From CAYILR01 sp964364175 (lineage in GTDB: Bacteria; Bdellovibrionota; UBA1018), in NCBI GenBank assembly GCA_964364175.1, contig CAYILR010000024.1:1-59753 (forward strand): a DNA stretch of 59,753 nt, read 5' to 3'. The position numbers and the translations under genes are program-made. This document shows positions 7,772 to 16,030 of the stretch, piece after piece. The notes below the pieces were generated by a model. That model had not been told where the DNA came from and ran no database searches. It saw only the letters and a program-made list of their open reading frames with translations. How positions within the stretch are numbered: the stretch's first letter is position 1; each line of letters opens with the position of its first letter.

Positions 7772-8827
7772 TTAACGATAGTATTTCTTTAAAAGCTCCA
7801 CAAAAGGAGTGTCGGACCGAGTTGTGGCTTGATTTCGGTATTTGATCGCTGGATCCATTTCGATATCCATGACGTGCCAACCCTTTTCCCTATAAGCGTA
7901 ATAAGCCCAACCCATTCGGTTTTCCTCAAGCACTTCAATCATATCCCGAAACCACTCCTTGGCGCCCTTGGACCAACGTATAATCCCGAACTCCCCGCAC
8001 CAAACCGGCACATGATATTGATCCCGAAATTTGAACGCAGGCTCGAGTTTTTTCTCGATCGTCGATCGATTCCACATTTCGCCTTGAATGAAACCCGGAT
8101 AGACCCTTTCGGCCCATTGTTTCTCCGTAGATTTTGCGAATCCTATAAACTTCCCACCCTCGTCGAAACCATTTTGAGAAGTAAGGTACATGGGGCCGTA
8201 GAAGTGAAAACTATAGACCGTATTAGAGTCTCCTGTCGGCTCAAAATCTGTGAATCCACCCGGCCATCCCCATTCAAACGGCTCGACCATCAACGTGTGT
8301 TTGGGATCGATCTCGCGAATAGCAGCTGTCAACTCACGTGCATACTTGGGCCATTCTTTTTTTGCGACCGAGTCATGCGGTTCGTTCATGAGATCATAAA
8401 TAACGTTGGCTGAATTTTTGGCATAGCGACGAGCGATGGTTCTCCAAAGATTTGCGAATGCATCTCGATATTGAGGGTTGTTAAAAAATCCATCCTGATC
8501 CTCAACCGAAACCGCCAACCCAATCACAACGGTTAAATTGAGCTGAATCGCCTTGTCCACCCGAGAAAATATCCCTTGGACGACTTCGGGCTTCGGAGAA
8601 TAGGGCGGCTTGTCCAAAAGAGGCGATCCGTGCAAAACCCGAACGATTTTTCCTCGCCATTCGTGTGCAAAAAACTCCAGATCCTTGTCTTCGAGATCGA
8701 TCGTAATATTGGTTCCGCGAAGCGGTGGATCGTTCGGAGTCCAACCGGCAGGGGTACGACTGGGGCTGATTTTTGAAGTCGAACAACTGGTCAAGAGCAC
8801 GAGGACTAAAAGCGGAAAAATTTTCAT
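7772..8827 (-). CDS. Glycoside hydrolase family 5 lipoprotein (cellulase-like)
   Basis: The 351-aa product has a lipoprotein signal (LVLLTSC, Cys15) and a TIM-barrel GH5 domain. The acid/base is Glu149 in YDLMNEPH, the nucleophile is Glu279 in VWCGEFG, and RVLHGSPLL and SFHFYGPM correspond to other conserved barrel positions. Members hydrolyse beta-1,4 glucans or related mannans and xylans; the exact substrate cannot be read. It is predicted to act at the cell envelope. The neighbouring SGNH lipoprotein on the same strand could cooperate in de-esterifying polysaccharide, which is an inference from proximity. Confidence 0.88.
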   Translation of the reverse strand: MKIFPLLVLVLLTSCSTSKISPSRTPAGWTPNDPPLRGTNITIDLEDKDLEFFAHEWRGKIVRVLHGSPLLDKPPYSPKPEVVQGIFSRVDKAIQLNLTVVIGLAVSVEDQDGFFNNPQYRDAFANLWRTIARRYAKNSANVIYDLMNEPHDSVAKKEWPKYARELTAAIREIDPKHTLMVEPFEWGWPGGFTDFEPTGDSNTVYSFHFYGPMYLTSQNGFDEGGKFIGFAKSTEKQWAERVYPGFIQGEMWNRSTIEKKLEPAFKFRDQYHVPVWCGEFGIIRWSKGAKEWFRDMIEVLEENRMGWAYYAYREKGWHVMDIEMDPAIKYRNQATTRSDTPFVELLKKYYR

Positions 8828-8976
8828 AAATGAAGTGTCCTCCGAAGACCTTCTTGGGGCAACTGCGCACTATTGTTTCGACACATAGGGTGAATCAATT
8901 TTGTGGATAACTTTGGTACCGGGACCAAAATCCTGCACTTGCCCTCCCCCCCACTCCTCATCTAAAGTCAGACCCA

Positions 8977-9399
8977 ATGAAAAAACTCCCAAAACCCTAT
9001 TCCACGCTCTTCGAAATCGCCCAAAAATCCCGCCTTAATTCCTATAGCCCGTATAGCGGCTGCAAAGTGGGAGCGGCGATCCGTACTCAAAGTGGAGAAA
9101 CCTATGGCGGATGCAACGTGGAGAACGCCTCCTACGGCGGAACGATCTGTGCTGAACGGGTGGCGATTCAAAAAGCGGTGTCCGAAGAAGGCCCAAAAGC
9201 CCTCATCAAAGAAATCCTGGTCGTCACGGACGACAAAACTCCCTGGACTCCCTGCGGATTGTGCCGCCAGGTCATCCAGGAATTCGCCGCTTCCCCCAAA
9301 ATTCCGGTCCTAGCCACCAATCTTCAGGGGGATACTTTGGAGCTGACCTTAGGTGAACTTCTCCCTCATGCTTTTAGCCGAGAAAAGCTGAAGAAATAG
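8977..9399 (+). CDS. cdd: Cytidine deaminase
   Basis: A 140-aa zinc enzyme converting cytidine and deoxycytidine to uridine and deoxyuridine, which pyrimidine phosphorylase can then cleave. The zinc and catalytic signature is complete: CAE (58-60, Glu60 as proton shuttle) and PCGLC (92-96). The substrate motif GCNVENASYGGTICAER is intact. Length matches the homotetrameric bacterial type. It is separated from the deo operon by two hydrolase genes on the other strand, so it has its own promoter somewhere in 8828-8976. Confidence 0.95.
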   Translation: MKKLPKPYSTLFEIAQKSRLNSYSPYSGCKVGAAIRTQSGETYGGCNVENASYGGTICAERVAIQKAVSEEGPKALIKEILVVTDDKTPWTPCGLCRQVIQEFAASPKIPVLATNLQGDTLELTLGELLPHAFSREKLKK

Positions 9400-9437
9400 T
9401 TGACATAAGCAATGGCCTGAGGCAATTACTGTGCCCT

Positions 9438-9926
9438 ATGTCTATGTACGCAGTCATTCAAACCGGTGGTAAACAATACCGCGTTCAAGCGGGCGAAGTC
9501 ATTCAAGTTGAGAAACTGGAAGGCGAAGTCGGCTCGAACCTGAAATTTAACGAAGTTCTTTTCGCAAGCAAACCTGCAGGCGAAACGTCGCAAGTCTGGA
9601 TTGGAGCTCCTTTGCTCTCCGGCGCTAGCGTCGAGACTGAGATCGTCGGTCAAGGCCGTGGTGACAAAACCACCATCATCAAGATGAAACGCCGCAAACA
9701 GTACCGCCGTACTCAAGGTCATCGTCAATATTACACTCAACTTTTGGTCACTCAAGTCAGCAACGGCGCTGGTGAAACTGTCACCCTGAACGCTGCAGAC
9801 AAAACTGAAAAATTGAATACTTTCCAATCTCACTTGAAAGCCAAAGGCCCTGCACGTACTCAAAAATTGCTGGGTTCACGCAAAAAGCGTATTGCTGCTG
9901 TATCAGCTGCAAAAGGTAAAAAATAA
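9438..9926 (+). CDS. rplU: Ribosomal protein L21 with long C-terminal extension
   Basis: Residues 3-105 are a standard L21: MYAVIQTGGKQYRVQAGE at the start and the rRNA-binding KMKRRKQYRRTQGHRQYYT segment. The remaining ~57 residues form a Lys/Ala-rich tail (ending AAVSAAKGKK) not found in the usual 103-aa protein. Lys-rich C-terminal extensions of L21 occur in some lineages. The gene begins with ATG-tct-ATG and lacks an obvious ribosome binding site. A TTGACA at 9400, immediately after the cdd stop, may be part of its promoter. It starts the L21-L27-Obg block. Confidence 0.95.
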   Translation: MSMYAVIQTGGKQYRVQAGEVIQVEKLEGEVGSNLKFNEVLFASKPAGETSQVWIGAPLLSGASVETEIVGQGRGDKTTIIKMKRRKQYRRTQGHRQYYTQLLVTQVSNGAGETVTLNAADKTEKLNTFQSHLKAKGPARTQKLLGSRKKRIAAVSAAKGKK

Positions 9927-9956
9927 GGTCGTCTAGGACTAGAGGAGCAAAAAGTC

Positions 9957-10220
9957 ATGGCACACAAAAAAGCAGGTGGTAGTTCTAGAAACGGTCGCGA
10001 TAGTAATCCAAAAATGCGCGGTGTGAAGCGCTACGGAGGACAACTCGTCAACTGTGGCGAGATCCTGGTTCGTCAAGTCGGTACCGTGTTTCGTCCTGGA
10101 CGCAACGTTGGCTTGGGCCGTGATTTCACTCTTTACGCTCTGATCGAAGGCGTAGTGAAGTTTGAAAACTACGACAAAAAACGCAAGCAAGTGTCAGTTT
10201 ACCCCGCTGCGACTGCTTAG
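9957..10220 (+). CDS. rpmA: Ribosomal protein L27
   Basis: An 87-aa L27 beginning MAHKKAGGSSRNGRDSNPK, the flexible N-terminus that reaches the peptidyl-transferase centre, followed by GVKRYGGQ and VRQVGTVFRPG. The start is supported by GAGGAG upstream. It lies 30 bases after rplU, in the near-universal rplU-rpmA pair. Hairpin-forming sequence follows it, so transcription may partly stop before obg. Confidence 0.97.
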   Translation: MAHKKAGGSSRNGRDSNPKMRGVKRYGGQLVNCGEILVRQVGTVFRPGRNVGLGRDFTLYALIEGVVKFENYDKKRKQVSVYPAATA

Positions 10221-10232
10221 GTCTTTGATTAG

Positions 10233-10254
10233 AGTAGCCGCAAGTAGCTACTCG
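10233..10254 (+). other. Stem-loop downstream of rpmA
   Basis: GAGTAGC (10233-10239) and GCTACTC (10248-10254) form a 7-bp stem in the 3' region of rpmA. A further inverted pair, GCACAAT...ATTGTGC, follows before the main terminator-like palindrome. No T-tract follows directly, so it may be an mRNA 3'-end processing structure. Confidence 0.35.
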
Positions 10255-10328
10255 GTACCTGTGCCAAGCACAATCAAATTAAATCAGTTTTATTTAAAAA
10301 ACAGCATACTCTACGATCAAATTGTGCT

Positions 10329-10351
10329 AAAAAGGTGTCCGACACCTTTTT
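10329..10351. terminator. Palindromic terminator between rpmA and obg
   Basis: A perfect inverted repeat with GGTGTC/GACACC stem flanked by A5 on the left and T5 on the right, so it could terminate in either direction. It lies 109 bases after the rpmA stop and 45 before obg, suggesting partial or complete separation of the two transcription units. Confidence 0.65.
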
Positions 10352-10395
10352 GATGCCCGCTGCGTCATAGTTGGTGCAACACTCGGGTACTTTTT

Positions 10396-11535
10396 ATGCG
10401 TTTTATCGATGAAGCCAAAATCAGAATTGCTGCAGGTCATGGTGGCCCCGGATGCGTCAGCTTCCGGCGGGAGACTTTCGTCCCTCGCGGCGGACCCAAT
10501 GGCGGCGACGGTGGCAAAGGCGGCGACATTAGTTTTGTTGCAGATGTTCAGCTGAGCACTCTCCAAGATTTTCGGTTCAAACGCGTCTACGCAGCCGACA
10601 ACGGTAACCACGGTTCTGGCAGTGACAAGGCTGGCCGAGATGGGGATGACATCGAGATTCCAGTGCCAGTCGGTACTGTGATCCGCGCAACTGAAAGCGG
10701 CGAGATCCTCTACGAATTCATGGAAGACGGCGAAAAATGGATGGCCTGCAAGGGTGGCCGCGGCGGCAAAGGCAACGCGCACTTTGTTTCCTCCACATTC
10801 CAAGCCCCCAAATTTGCTCAACCCGGTGAAGCTGGCGAATTCAAAGACATCACGATGGAACTGAAACTCCTCGCCGATGCTGCTATTATTGGATTCCCCA
10901 ATGCTGGCAAATCCACACTGATTTCCGTCATCAGTGCAGCACGCCCCAAGATTGCTGATTATGCCTTTACCACTCTGACACCCAACCTAGGTGTCGTGGC
11001 TCCTGCTGAATACCAAAGCTTTGTCGTCGCAGACGTTCCTGGCCTGATCGAAGGCGCACACCGGGGAATGGGGCTCGGAACCCGATTCCTGAAACACATC
11101 GAACGAACCCAAGTCCTGATCCACCTGATGGACGGAATCCAAATTCTGGAAGACGCCACCAAACCAAAATTCAACATGGACCGAGACGAATACGTCGTTT
11201 CTCAGGTCATCCAGCGCTACCAAGCGATTCGAACCGAACTCGAGCTTTTCAACCCAGACCTGCTCCACAAGCCCGAAATCATCGCGATCAACAAGAGCGA
11301 TGTACTCGAATCCGATCCCGAACTCCTGGCTCTGGTCCAAAAATCCCTCCGCCAGCAAATCAACTCCATTCGCGGCAGCGTCCCCCACGATGGCGAACCT
11401 TACTTGATTTCTGCTGCTGCTAAAAAAGGAATCGCTCAGCTCGTCTCGCAGACTTGGCTGACCATCCAAGAGCAACGCAATCGTCCGATGTATGCAGCAG
11501 TAAAATTGCCGGACGACATTCGAATCCGTCGGTAG
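10396..11535 (+). CDS. obg: GTPase Obg/CgtA
   Basis: The 379-aa essential GTPase takes part in large-subunit ribosome assembly and stress signalling. The N-terminal glycine-rich Obg fold is evident (GGPGCVSFRRE, GGPNGGDGGKGG, GGRGGKGNAHF). The G domain carries G1 GFPNAGKS (166-173), G2 around TTLTPNLG, G3 DVPGLIEGAHRG and G4 NKSD. It lacks the long C-terminal OCT domain of some homologues, ending shortly after the G domain. It is followed 12 bases later by nadD, giving the common obg-nadD-rsfS-rlmH order. Confidence 0.97.
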   Translation: MRFIDEAKIRIAAGHGGPGCVSFRRETFVPRGGPNGGDGGKGGDISFVADVQLSTLQDFRFKRVYAADNGNHGSGSDKAGRDGDDIEIPVPVGTVIRATESGEILYEFMEDGEKWMACKGGRGGKGNAHFVSSTFQAPKFAQPGEAGEFKDITMELKLLADAAIIGFPNAGKSTLISVISAARPKIADYAFTTLTPNLGVVAPAEYQSFVVADVPGLIEGAHRGMGLGTRFLKHIERTQVLIHLMDGIQILEDATKPKFNMDRDEYVVSQVIQRYQAIRTELELFNPDLLHKPEIIAINKSDVLESDPELLALVQKSLRQQINSIRGSVPHDGEPYLISAAAKKGIAQLVSQTWLTIQEQRNRPMYAAVKLPDDIRIRR

Positions 11536-11547
11536 TAAAAGAAAACC

Positions 11548-12237
11548 ATGTCTCAGTGGTCATCCAAAATCGCGATCTTCGGCGGCACGTTTGATCCGCC
11601 TCATCTTGGACATCTTGAAGCGGCACGTGGATTGCTGCAAAATCCGGGGGTCCGCCAAGTTTGGATCACTCCCACGGCATCGCCTGCTTACCGAGGAACC
11701 CTAGCCTCTGCCGAACACCGCCTTGAGATGGCCAGACTCCAATTCTCCAACACGAAAGATATCAAAATCGACGAACGAGAGATCCTGCGCACTCTCACTC
11801 AACTCACACCAAATCCCAGTTACACCTACGACACCCTCCTCGAACTCAAACAAGAGGGGGTTCCCGCAGCATTCGTTCTCGGTACAGACCAACTCGAAAA
11901 ACTCCATACGTGGCACCGATTCCCGGAGCTGCTGGGACTTGCCGACTGGATTGTTCTGGCACGCAAACCCCAGAGACCCGAGGCTATCCTCAACACACTT
12001 CAATTATGGAAAAATCAGGGCCTCAGCCTGCAAACCTCCAACGACCGTGAATGGTCAATCCAATCCCCAACCGGGAAAGCCTCGCTGATCTGGGTTGAAA
12101 CCCCAGCTGCTGAAATATCTTCTACATCCATTAGAGAATATATAGCCCGCCACGGCTCCCCCCCCGAAAACTCTTTGCATCCTGATGTGTGGAGTTATTT
12201 GAAGAAAGCAGGGCTTTATGGTACACCGCATCTGTAA
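11548..12237 (+). CDS. nadD: Nicotinate-nucleotide adenylyltransferase
   Basis: A 229-aa nucleotidyltransferase that adenylates nicotinate mononucleotide in NAD synthesis. The ATP-binding motif GGTFDPPHLGH is at residues 12-22, and the C-terminal STSIREYI is the matching SSTxIR signature. VLGTDQLEKLHTWHRFPELL corresponds to the substrate loop. It sits directly behind obg, and its stop overlaps a possible upstream start of the next gene (TAATG at 12235-12239), indicating one operon. Confidence 0.95.
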   Translation: MSQWSSKIAIFGGTFDPPHLGHLEAARGLLQNPGVRQVWITPTASPAYRGTLASAEHRLEMARLQFSNTKDIKIDEREILRTLTQLTPNPSYTYDTLLELKQEGVPAAFVLGTDQLEKLHTWHRFPELLGLADWIVLARKPQRPEAILNTLQLWKNQGLSLQTSNDREWSIQSPTGKASLIWVETPAAEISSTSIREYIARHGSPPENSLHPDVWSYLKKAGLYGTPHL

Positions 12238-12257
12238 TGCTAACCAAAGAAACCACT

Positions 12258-12653
12258 ATGACTGAATCTACCCTCGACGAATCTCGCCAAAAAGCTCTGG
12301 AATGTGCCCGTGCAGCCATCGACAAAAAGGCCGAGAATGTCCGCATCTTGGACCTCAGTGAGCTATCCGGATTCACTGATTACTTCGTCATCTGCAGCGG
12401 AATGTCGGATCGACAAGTTCAATCCATTGCTGATTCTGTGGAAAACATGCTCAGCGCTCAAGGCAAAGACCTGCTCTCAATCGAAGGACATTCGGATGGT
12501 CGTTGGGTGCTCATGGATTTTGGTGATGTGGTAGTTCACGTTTTCTTGGATGCACTCCGTGAATACTATGATCTCGAAAACCTCTGGCCAGAAGCTACGA
12601 CAGTTAAAATCCCCTCTGAATTTTACGGCCCTGCTGCCAGCCGGTTGAACTGA
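12258..12653 (+). CDS. rsfS: Ribosome silencing factor RsfS
   Basis: A 131-aa protein of the RsfS/YbeB/Iojap family, which binds L14 and blocks subunit joining when nutrients are low. Typical motifs are DLSELSGFTDYFVICSG, SDRQVQSIAD, IEGHSDGRWVLMDFGDVVVH and the YYDLENLW tail. ATG 12258 is chosen because conserved sequence begins about 20 residues after it. An alternative ATG at 12237 overlaps the nadD stop and would add seven residues; neither has a clear ribosome binding site. The product ends in a 17-residue tail beyond the usual LEELW end. Confidence 0.93.
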   Translation: MTESTLDESRQKALECARAAIDKKAENVRILDLSELSGFTDYFVICSGMSDRQVQSIADSVENMLSAQGKDLLSIEGHSDGRWVLMDFGDVVVHVFLDALREYYDLENLWPEATTVKIPSEFYGPAASRLN

Positions 12654-12662
12654 CCCCACTCC

Positions 12663-13157
12663 ATGCGAGTTTATTGCTTCGCTTTTGGAAAACTCAAAAC
12701 TCCAGGCCTCCGTGACACAATCGATCACTACAAACGTCACCTCTCACCTTGGATTGAATTCATCGAAGAGGAACTCAAACCCATTCCTGTTCCCGACAAA
12801 TCCCCTGCAACTCGTTTAAAAATCCAAAATCAAGAAGCCGAACTGCTCGAAAACAAATTTGCTTCACGACTCTCCTCGCGCGCCTGGATCTACCTTCTCG
12901 ACGAAAAAGGCAAAGCCCTGCCCACTCAAGGCTGGAGTCAATTGGTCAACACTTGGGAAAATCAAAGCATCCCCGAAGTCGCTTGGTGCATCGGCAGCAG
13001 TTTGGGATTCCATTCGTCACTTCACAAGCGCGCTAAAGGAATCTTGAGCTTTGGTCCTCAAACTCTTCCACACGAACTCGCACGAGTCCTACTCACTGAA
13101 CAATTGTTCCGAGCCTGGAGCATTACTCGCAATCATCCGTATCACGTTGAAGGATGA
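12663..13157 (+). CDS. rlmH: 23S rRNA pseudouridine-1915 N3-methyltransferase RlmH
   Basis: A 164-aa SPOUT methyltransferase acting on the 23S rRNA helix 69 pseudouridine. The SAM-binding knot is recognisable in WCIGSSLGFH (normally IGGPxG) and the C-terminal LPHELARVLLTEQLFRAWSITRNHPYH, the most conserved part of the family. The IGGPxG loop is replaced by IGSSLG, a modest divergence. It is the last gene of the obg-nadD-rsfS-rlmH group, nine bases after rsfS. Confidence 0.93.
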   Translation: MRVYCFAFGKLKTPGLRDTIDHYKRHLSPWIEFIEEELKPIPVPDKSPATRLKIQNQEAELLENKFASRLSSRAWIYLLDEKGKALPTQGWSQLVNTWENQSIPEVAWCIGSSLGFHSSLHKRAKGILSFGPQTLPHELARVLLTEQLFRAWSITRNHPYHVEG

Positions 13158-13306
13158 ATTTTTTTCTAACAGAAGCGGTGCACTTTGAAACCGCACCACG
13201 CGTTTGCTTTCTGAACCCCGTCTAAAAACGTCGGCGAGTTGGCACGATTCCTGCTCTGTGTGGTTTCGTACGTAGTGAACTAGAGAGAACAAAGACGGAG
13301 AAAAAA

Positions 13307-14071
13307 ATGAGAAGGCTATTTTCAAAAACAACGCTGGTGGCCCTCTGCCTGAGCGGGATGGGATTTGCGCTCCATTCTGCGCATGCAGATGACACACCTT
13401 TTTTAGAACGAAATCTGGATCAGTGGGTTGAACCCGGAGAACGCTTGGATCTCCAGCAAGTCCTGGGACTGCACGGTTACAATGGCTACGAAGTAGACTA
13501 TATCGAATTCACCGCACAAAGTGATTACGGCTATGTTTCTGTCGATTTGGAAATGGATGGCCGATATGTCGGATCCTCTCAATCCGTCGGACCTGATTTT
13601 CAAATTTATCGAGTTTCTGTCGATCAAATTCTGGGTTACGGCTGCGGCAGCCTTCAGCTGACTGTGAGTGGCGGCCCAGTTTGGATTGGATTTGTTGGAT
13701 CACAGTTATTTCGACAATATTATCCAGGTCATTCCAATCCCTACTATCCACCTGGATATCGCCCCCACTATCCAGCGCGTCCTTATCGACCTTACCCCGG
13801 ACCATCAAGACCTTATCCCCGACGCCCTGATCCCTATCGCCCTGGTCCCGGAAGGCCTGGACCAGGCAGACCCAACCCCCCACATCGTCCTGGTCCTGGA
13901 AGACCCGGCCCCGGCAATCCAAACAGACCTGGGCCAGACAGACCGGGTTATCGTCCGAATCCAGGACCTGGCAGACCTGGTCCTGGTAATCCAAATCGCC
14001 CTGGCCCTGGAAGACCCGGCCCGGGTGGTCCCGGACGTCCAGGCCCCGGGCGCCCCGGTCCACACCGATAA
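13307..14071 (+). CDS. Secreted protein with Pro/Gly/Arg-rich repeat tail
   Basis: A 254-aa protein with a clear signal peptide (cleavage near HSAHA-DD). Residues 30-130 form a compact domain rich in Tyr and Gly (GLHGYNGYEVDYIEF, DYGYVSVDLEMDGRYVGS) resembling a small beta-sandwich, not assigned to a family. From about residue 140 the chain becomes a low-complexity tail built from PGPGRPGPGRP/PNRPG units with almost no hydrophobic residues and high positive charge. Such a tail would be extended and may bind anionic surfaces such as peptidoglycan, LPS or nucleic acid (inference). A strong terminator follows. It appears monocistronic. Confidence 0.75.
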   Translation: MRRLFSKTTLVALCLSGMGFALHSAHADDTPFLERNLDQWVEPGERLDLQQVLGLHGYNGYEVDYIEFTAQSDYGYVSVDLEMDGRYVGSSQSVGPDFQIYRVSVDQILGYGCGSLQLTVSGGPVWIGFVGSQLFRQYYPGHSNPYYPPGYRPHYPARPYRPYPGPSRPYPRRPDPYRPGPGRPGPGRPNPPHRPGPGRPGPGNPNRPGPDRPGYRPNPGPGRPGPGNPNRPGPGRPGPGGPGRPGPGRPGPHR

Positions 14072-14093
14072 GATAAAAAATTTCCCCCGAAAT

Positions 14094-14126
14094 AGAGGGC
14101 GCCCAAAAAGCGCCCTCTTTATTTTT
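14094..14126 (+). terminator. Rho-independent terminator
   Basis: AGAGGGCGC (14094-14102), a 7-base loop and GCGCCCTCT (14110-14118), followed by TTATTTTTAT. It ends the proline-rich protein gene. Confidence 0.88.
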
Positions 14127-14164
14127 ATGTTATACGGTGTCTGTGAATTAAGGAGTGTATAACT

Positions 14165-15007
14165 ATGCAAGTTGCCACAGTTGATTATCGATCGCCCCAT
14201 GCTGCTCGAGATTTTACTCGCTCGTTAGTCGAAACAGGATTTGCAGTTCTCAAAAATCATCCCATTTCACAGGAGCTGATTCGCGAAATTTTTCTCGATT
14301 GGGAAAATTTCTTCGCCTCGGATGAAAAATTCCAATTTAAGTTCGATCCACAAAAGCAATCCGGGTATTTTCCCTTCCGTTCCGAGAACGCCAAAGATTA
14401 CTCCATCAAAGATCTGAAAGAATTTTTTCATGTTTACCCAAAAACTGAACTGCCCGAGAGCACGCGCGATCACACCTGGCGTTTCTTCCACGACGTGACT
14501 GGACTGGCGACCGAGTTGCTGAAGTGGCTGGACATCGAAACGCCTGCCGCGATCCGCTCGCATTTTTCGATGCCACTGGGTCAAATGATCGAGGGAAGCG
14601 AAGAGACTCTTTTGCGTCCGATTCACTACCCCCCTATGACTGGAAGCGAAGAGGAAGGCGCTATTCGTGCTGCTGCTCACGAAGACATCAATTTGATCAC
14701 GCTTTTGCCTGCAGCGACGAGCCCCGGACTGCAGGTCAAAGACACTCACGGCAATTGGCATGATGTTTCTTGTGATCCGGGCAGCATCGCAATCAATGCT
14801 GGAGATATGCTTCAAATGGCGTCGCGTGGATATTATCCATCCACCACCCACCGGGTGATCAACCCGATCGGCCCTGAATCGCGGCTGCCTCGCTACTCGA
14901 TGCCCCTGTTCTTGCATCCTCGCAAGGATATCTCGCTTTCCGAAAAATACACTGCTGGTAGCTATCTTCGTGAGAGGTTGGAGCAAATAGGATTGATCAA
15001 AAAATAG
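14165..15007 (+). CDS. 2-oxoglutarate/Fe(II)-dependent dioxygenase (isopenicillin-N-synthase-like)
   Basis: A 280-aa non-heme iron oxygenase. The iron-binding triad is visible as His and Asp in AAHEDINLITLLPA and the distal His in STTHRVINP, with Arg in LPRYSMPLFLHP as the 2-oxoglutarate anchor. The N-terminus (ETGFAVLKNHPIS) matches the DIOX_N region. Family members oxidise small molecules or amino-acid derivatives; the substrate here is unknown. Its ATG follows AGGAG. It stands alone between a terminator and the stress cluster. Confidence 0.88.
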   Translation: MQVATVDYRSPHAARDFTRSLVETGFAVLKNHPISQELIREIFLDWENFFASDEKFQFKFDPQKQSGYFPFRSENAKDYSIKDLKEFFHVYPKTELPESTRDHTWRFFHDVTGLATELLKWLDIETPAAIRSHFSMPLGQMIEGSEETLLRPIHYPPMTGSEEEGAIRAAAHEDINLITLLPAATSPGLQVKDTHGNWHDVSCDPGSIAINAGDMLQMASRGYYPSTTHRVINPIGPESRLPRYSMPLFLHPRKDISLSEKYTAGSYLRERLEQIGLIKK

Positions 15008-15121
15008 CACCGAATCAATCAGAGCGCATAACTAACTTGGGCGTGCGCTCAACCTGAAATTCGGTCCAACCAGAACAAGTTCGAAACCAAATTGAATGCA
15101 CGCCCTCAGTAATCGAATTGG

Positions 15122-15282
15122 CTAGTCGACAGCCTTTGAGCTGCTTTGGACTTTTTTCTGAGCTGAAGCCAGGATTTCCTGGCTCTTGCCTTTGATATTC
15201 TGCATCATACCGCGGGCTTCAAGTCCCTTGTAGAATTGAACATTCCTTTTAATTTATTGCTTGTTGATTTTGCTGTTTTCAT
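15122..15282 (-). pseudogene. Small stress-cluster gene split by a frameshift
   Basis: An ATG at 15282 with an AAGGGG ribosome binding site, overlapping the end of the glsB-like gene, opens a frame reading MKTAKSTSNKLKGM before an early stop. One frame over, the sequence continues as QFYKGLEARGMMQNIKGKSQ and stops at 15122-15124, giving a ~53-residue Lys-rich product if one indel is corrected. The good start signal and continued coding character suggest a recently broken gene or a sequencing error. No family is assigned. Confidence 0.4.
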
Positions 15283-15293
15283 TGATTTCCCCT

Positions 15294-15566
15294 TCATGAT
15301 TTTCCCAGTTGTTTCGTTGATGAGTGACTTCCATTTAAAACACTAATAATGAATAAAAATACCATGGCTCCAATAATTGACATCCCCAGCGATCCCCAGA
15401 ATCCATAAGCGGTGATCCCGAAAATATTAAAAATAAATCCACCGACGAGAGCGCCTATGATTCCAACAATCACATCTCTCAACGTCCCGAGGCCATGACC
15501 TTTGACAAGAGAACTTGCAATCCAACCCGCAAAAAGCCCAACCACTAGAAAGACTAGAATATTCAT
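15294..15566 (-). CDS. GlsB/YeaQ/YmgE family stress membrane protein
   Basis: A 90-aa, three-helix membrane protein with the glycine-rich pattern of the transglycosylase-associated GlsB/YeaQ family: FLVVGLFAGWIASSLVKG, then RDVIVGIIGALVGGFIF, then MSIIGAMVFLFIISVL. Members are induced by general stress in many bacteria; their molecular role is unclear. AAGGAGCACGG gives a strong start. It lies between a small hydrophilic protein gene and a frameshifted mini-gene on the same strand, part of a stress cluster with dps. Confidence 0.88.
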   Translation of the reverse strand: MNILVFLVVGLFAGWIASSLVKGHGLGTLRDVIVGIIGALVGGFIFNIFGITAYGFWGSLGMSIIGAMVFLFIISVLNGSHSSTKQLGKS

Positions 15567-15602
15567 ACCGTGCTCCTTTTCGATTCTAATACGTTGACGG
15601 TG

Positions 15603-15791
15603 TTACATGACACCCTTCATTCGATCTAGATTCGGCTTATCGCTAGACTTGCTATCATAGGGTTTATCAGTCGATTTTGCTGATGAATCAGTTGCTTTCG
15701 CTTCAAATGGTTTGGTCAGATCATGCAGATTACGTGAAGCATCTTCCTTCGAGATCGCCGCCGTTTTAACGACTTCTTGATTGATATTCAT
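15603..15791 (-). CDS. Small hydrophilic disordered protein (62 aa)
   Basis: Not recognised. The sequence is hydrophilic and Ser/Lys/Asp-rich (KATDSSAKSTDKPYDSKSSD), predicted disordered, with no signal or membrane segment. AAGGAG precedes the ATG at good spacing, so it is very likely translated. Its position between dps and the GlsB-like gene suggests a stress-protective role of the hydrophilin type, which is inference only. A palindrome 43 bases upstream may regulate it. Confidence 0.6.
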   Translation of the reverse strand: MNINQEVVKTAAISKEDASRNLHDLTKPFEAKATDSSAKSTDKPYDSKSSDKPNLDRMKGVM

Positions 15792-15833
15792 AAAGTAGTT
15801 CTCCTTTTCTGTATGTGCATCCTCGCACTAATT

Positions 15834-15854
15834 TTTGATTGGAATCCAATCAAA
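15834..15854. promoter_or_regulatory. Inverted repeat upstream of the small stress gene
   Basis: TTTGATTGG (15834-15842) and CCAATCAAA (15846-15854) form a 9-bp inverted repeat with a 3-base centre, between dps and the 62-aa gene. No T-tract follows on the minus strand, so an operator is more likely than a terminator. Confidence 0.4.
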
Positions 15855-16030
15855 GGTTTTTGATAAAAAATAGTGAATCCTTAATCAGGTTTATGAACGA
15901 CGTTGCCTCCATAAAAACGAATAGGTGAAGCAAGAGTCAGCATACGGCCATTCTCACTGCCCGTTTTTCTCCAGGCAGACTATTGCTCCCACCAAAAACT
16001 CAAGTCGAGTTAAAACAAAACAAAGAAGAA

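Noticed and set aside
13800..14060. Alternative frames in the Pro/Gly-rich tail region
   Set aside because: Low-complexity GC-rich repeats open several frames; only the frame with signal peptide and ribosome binding site is supported.
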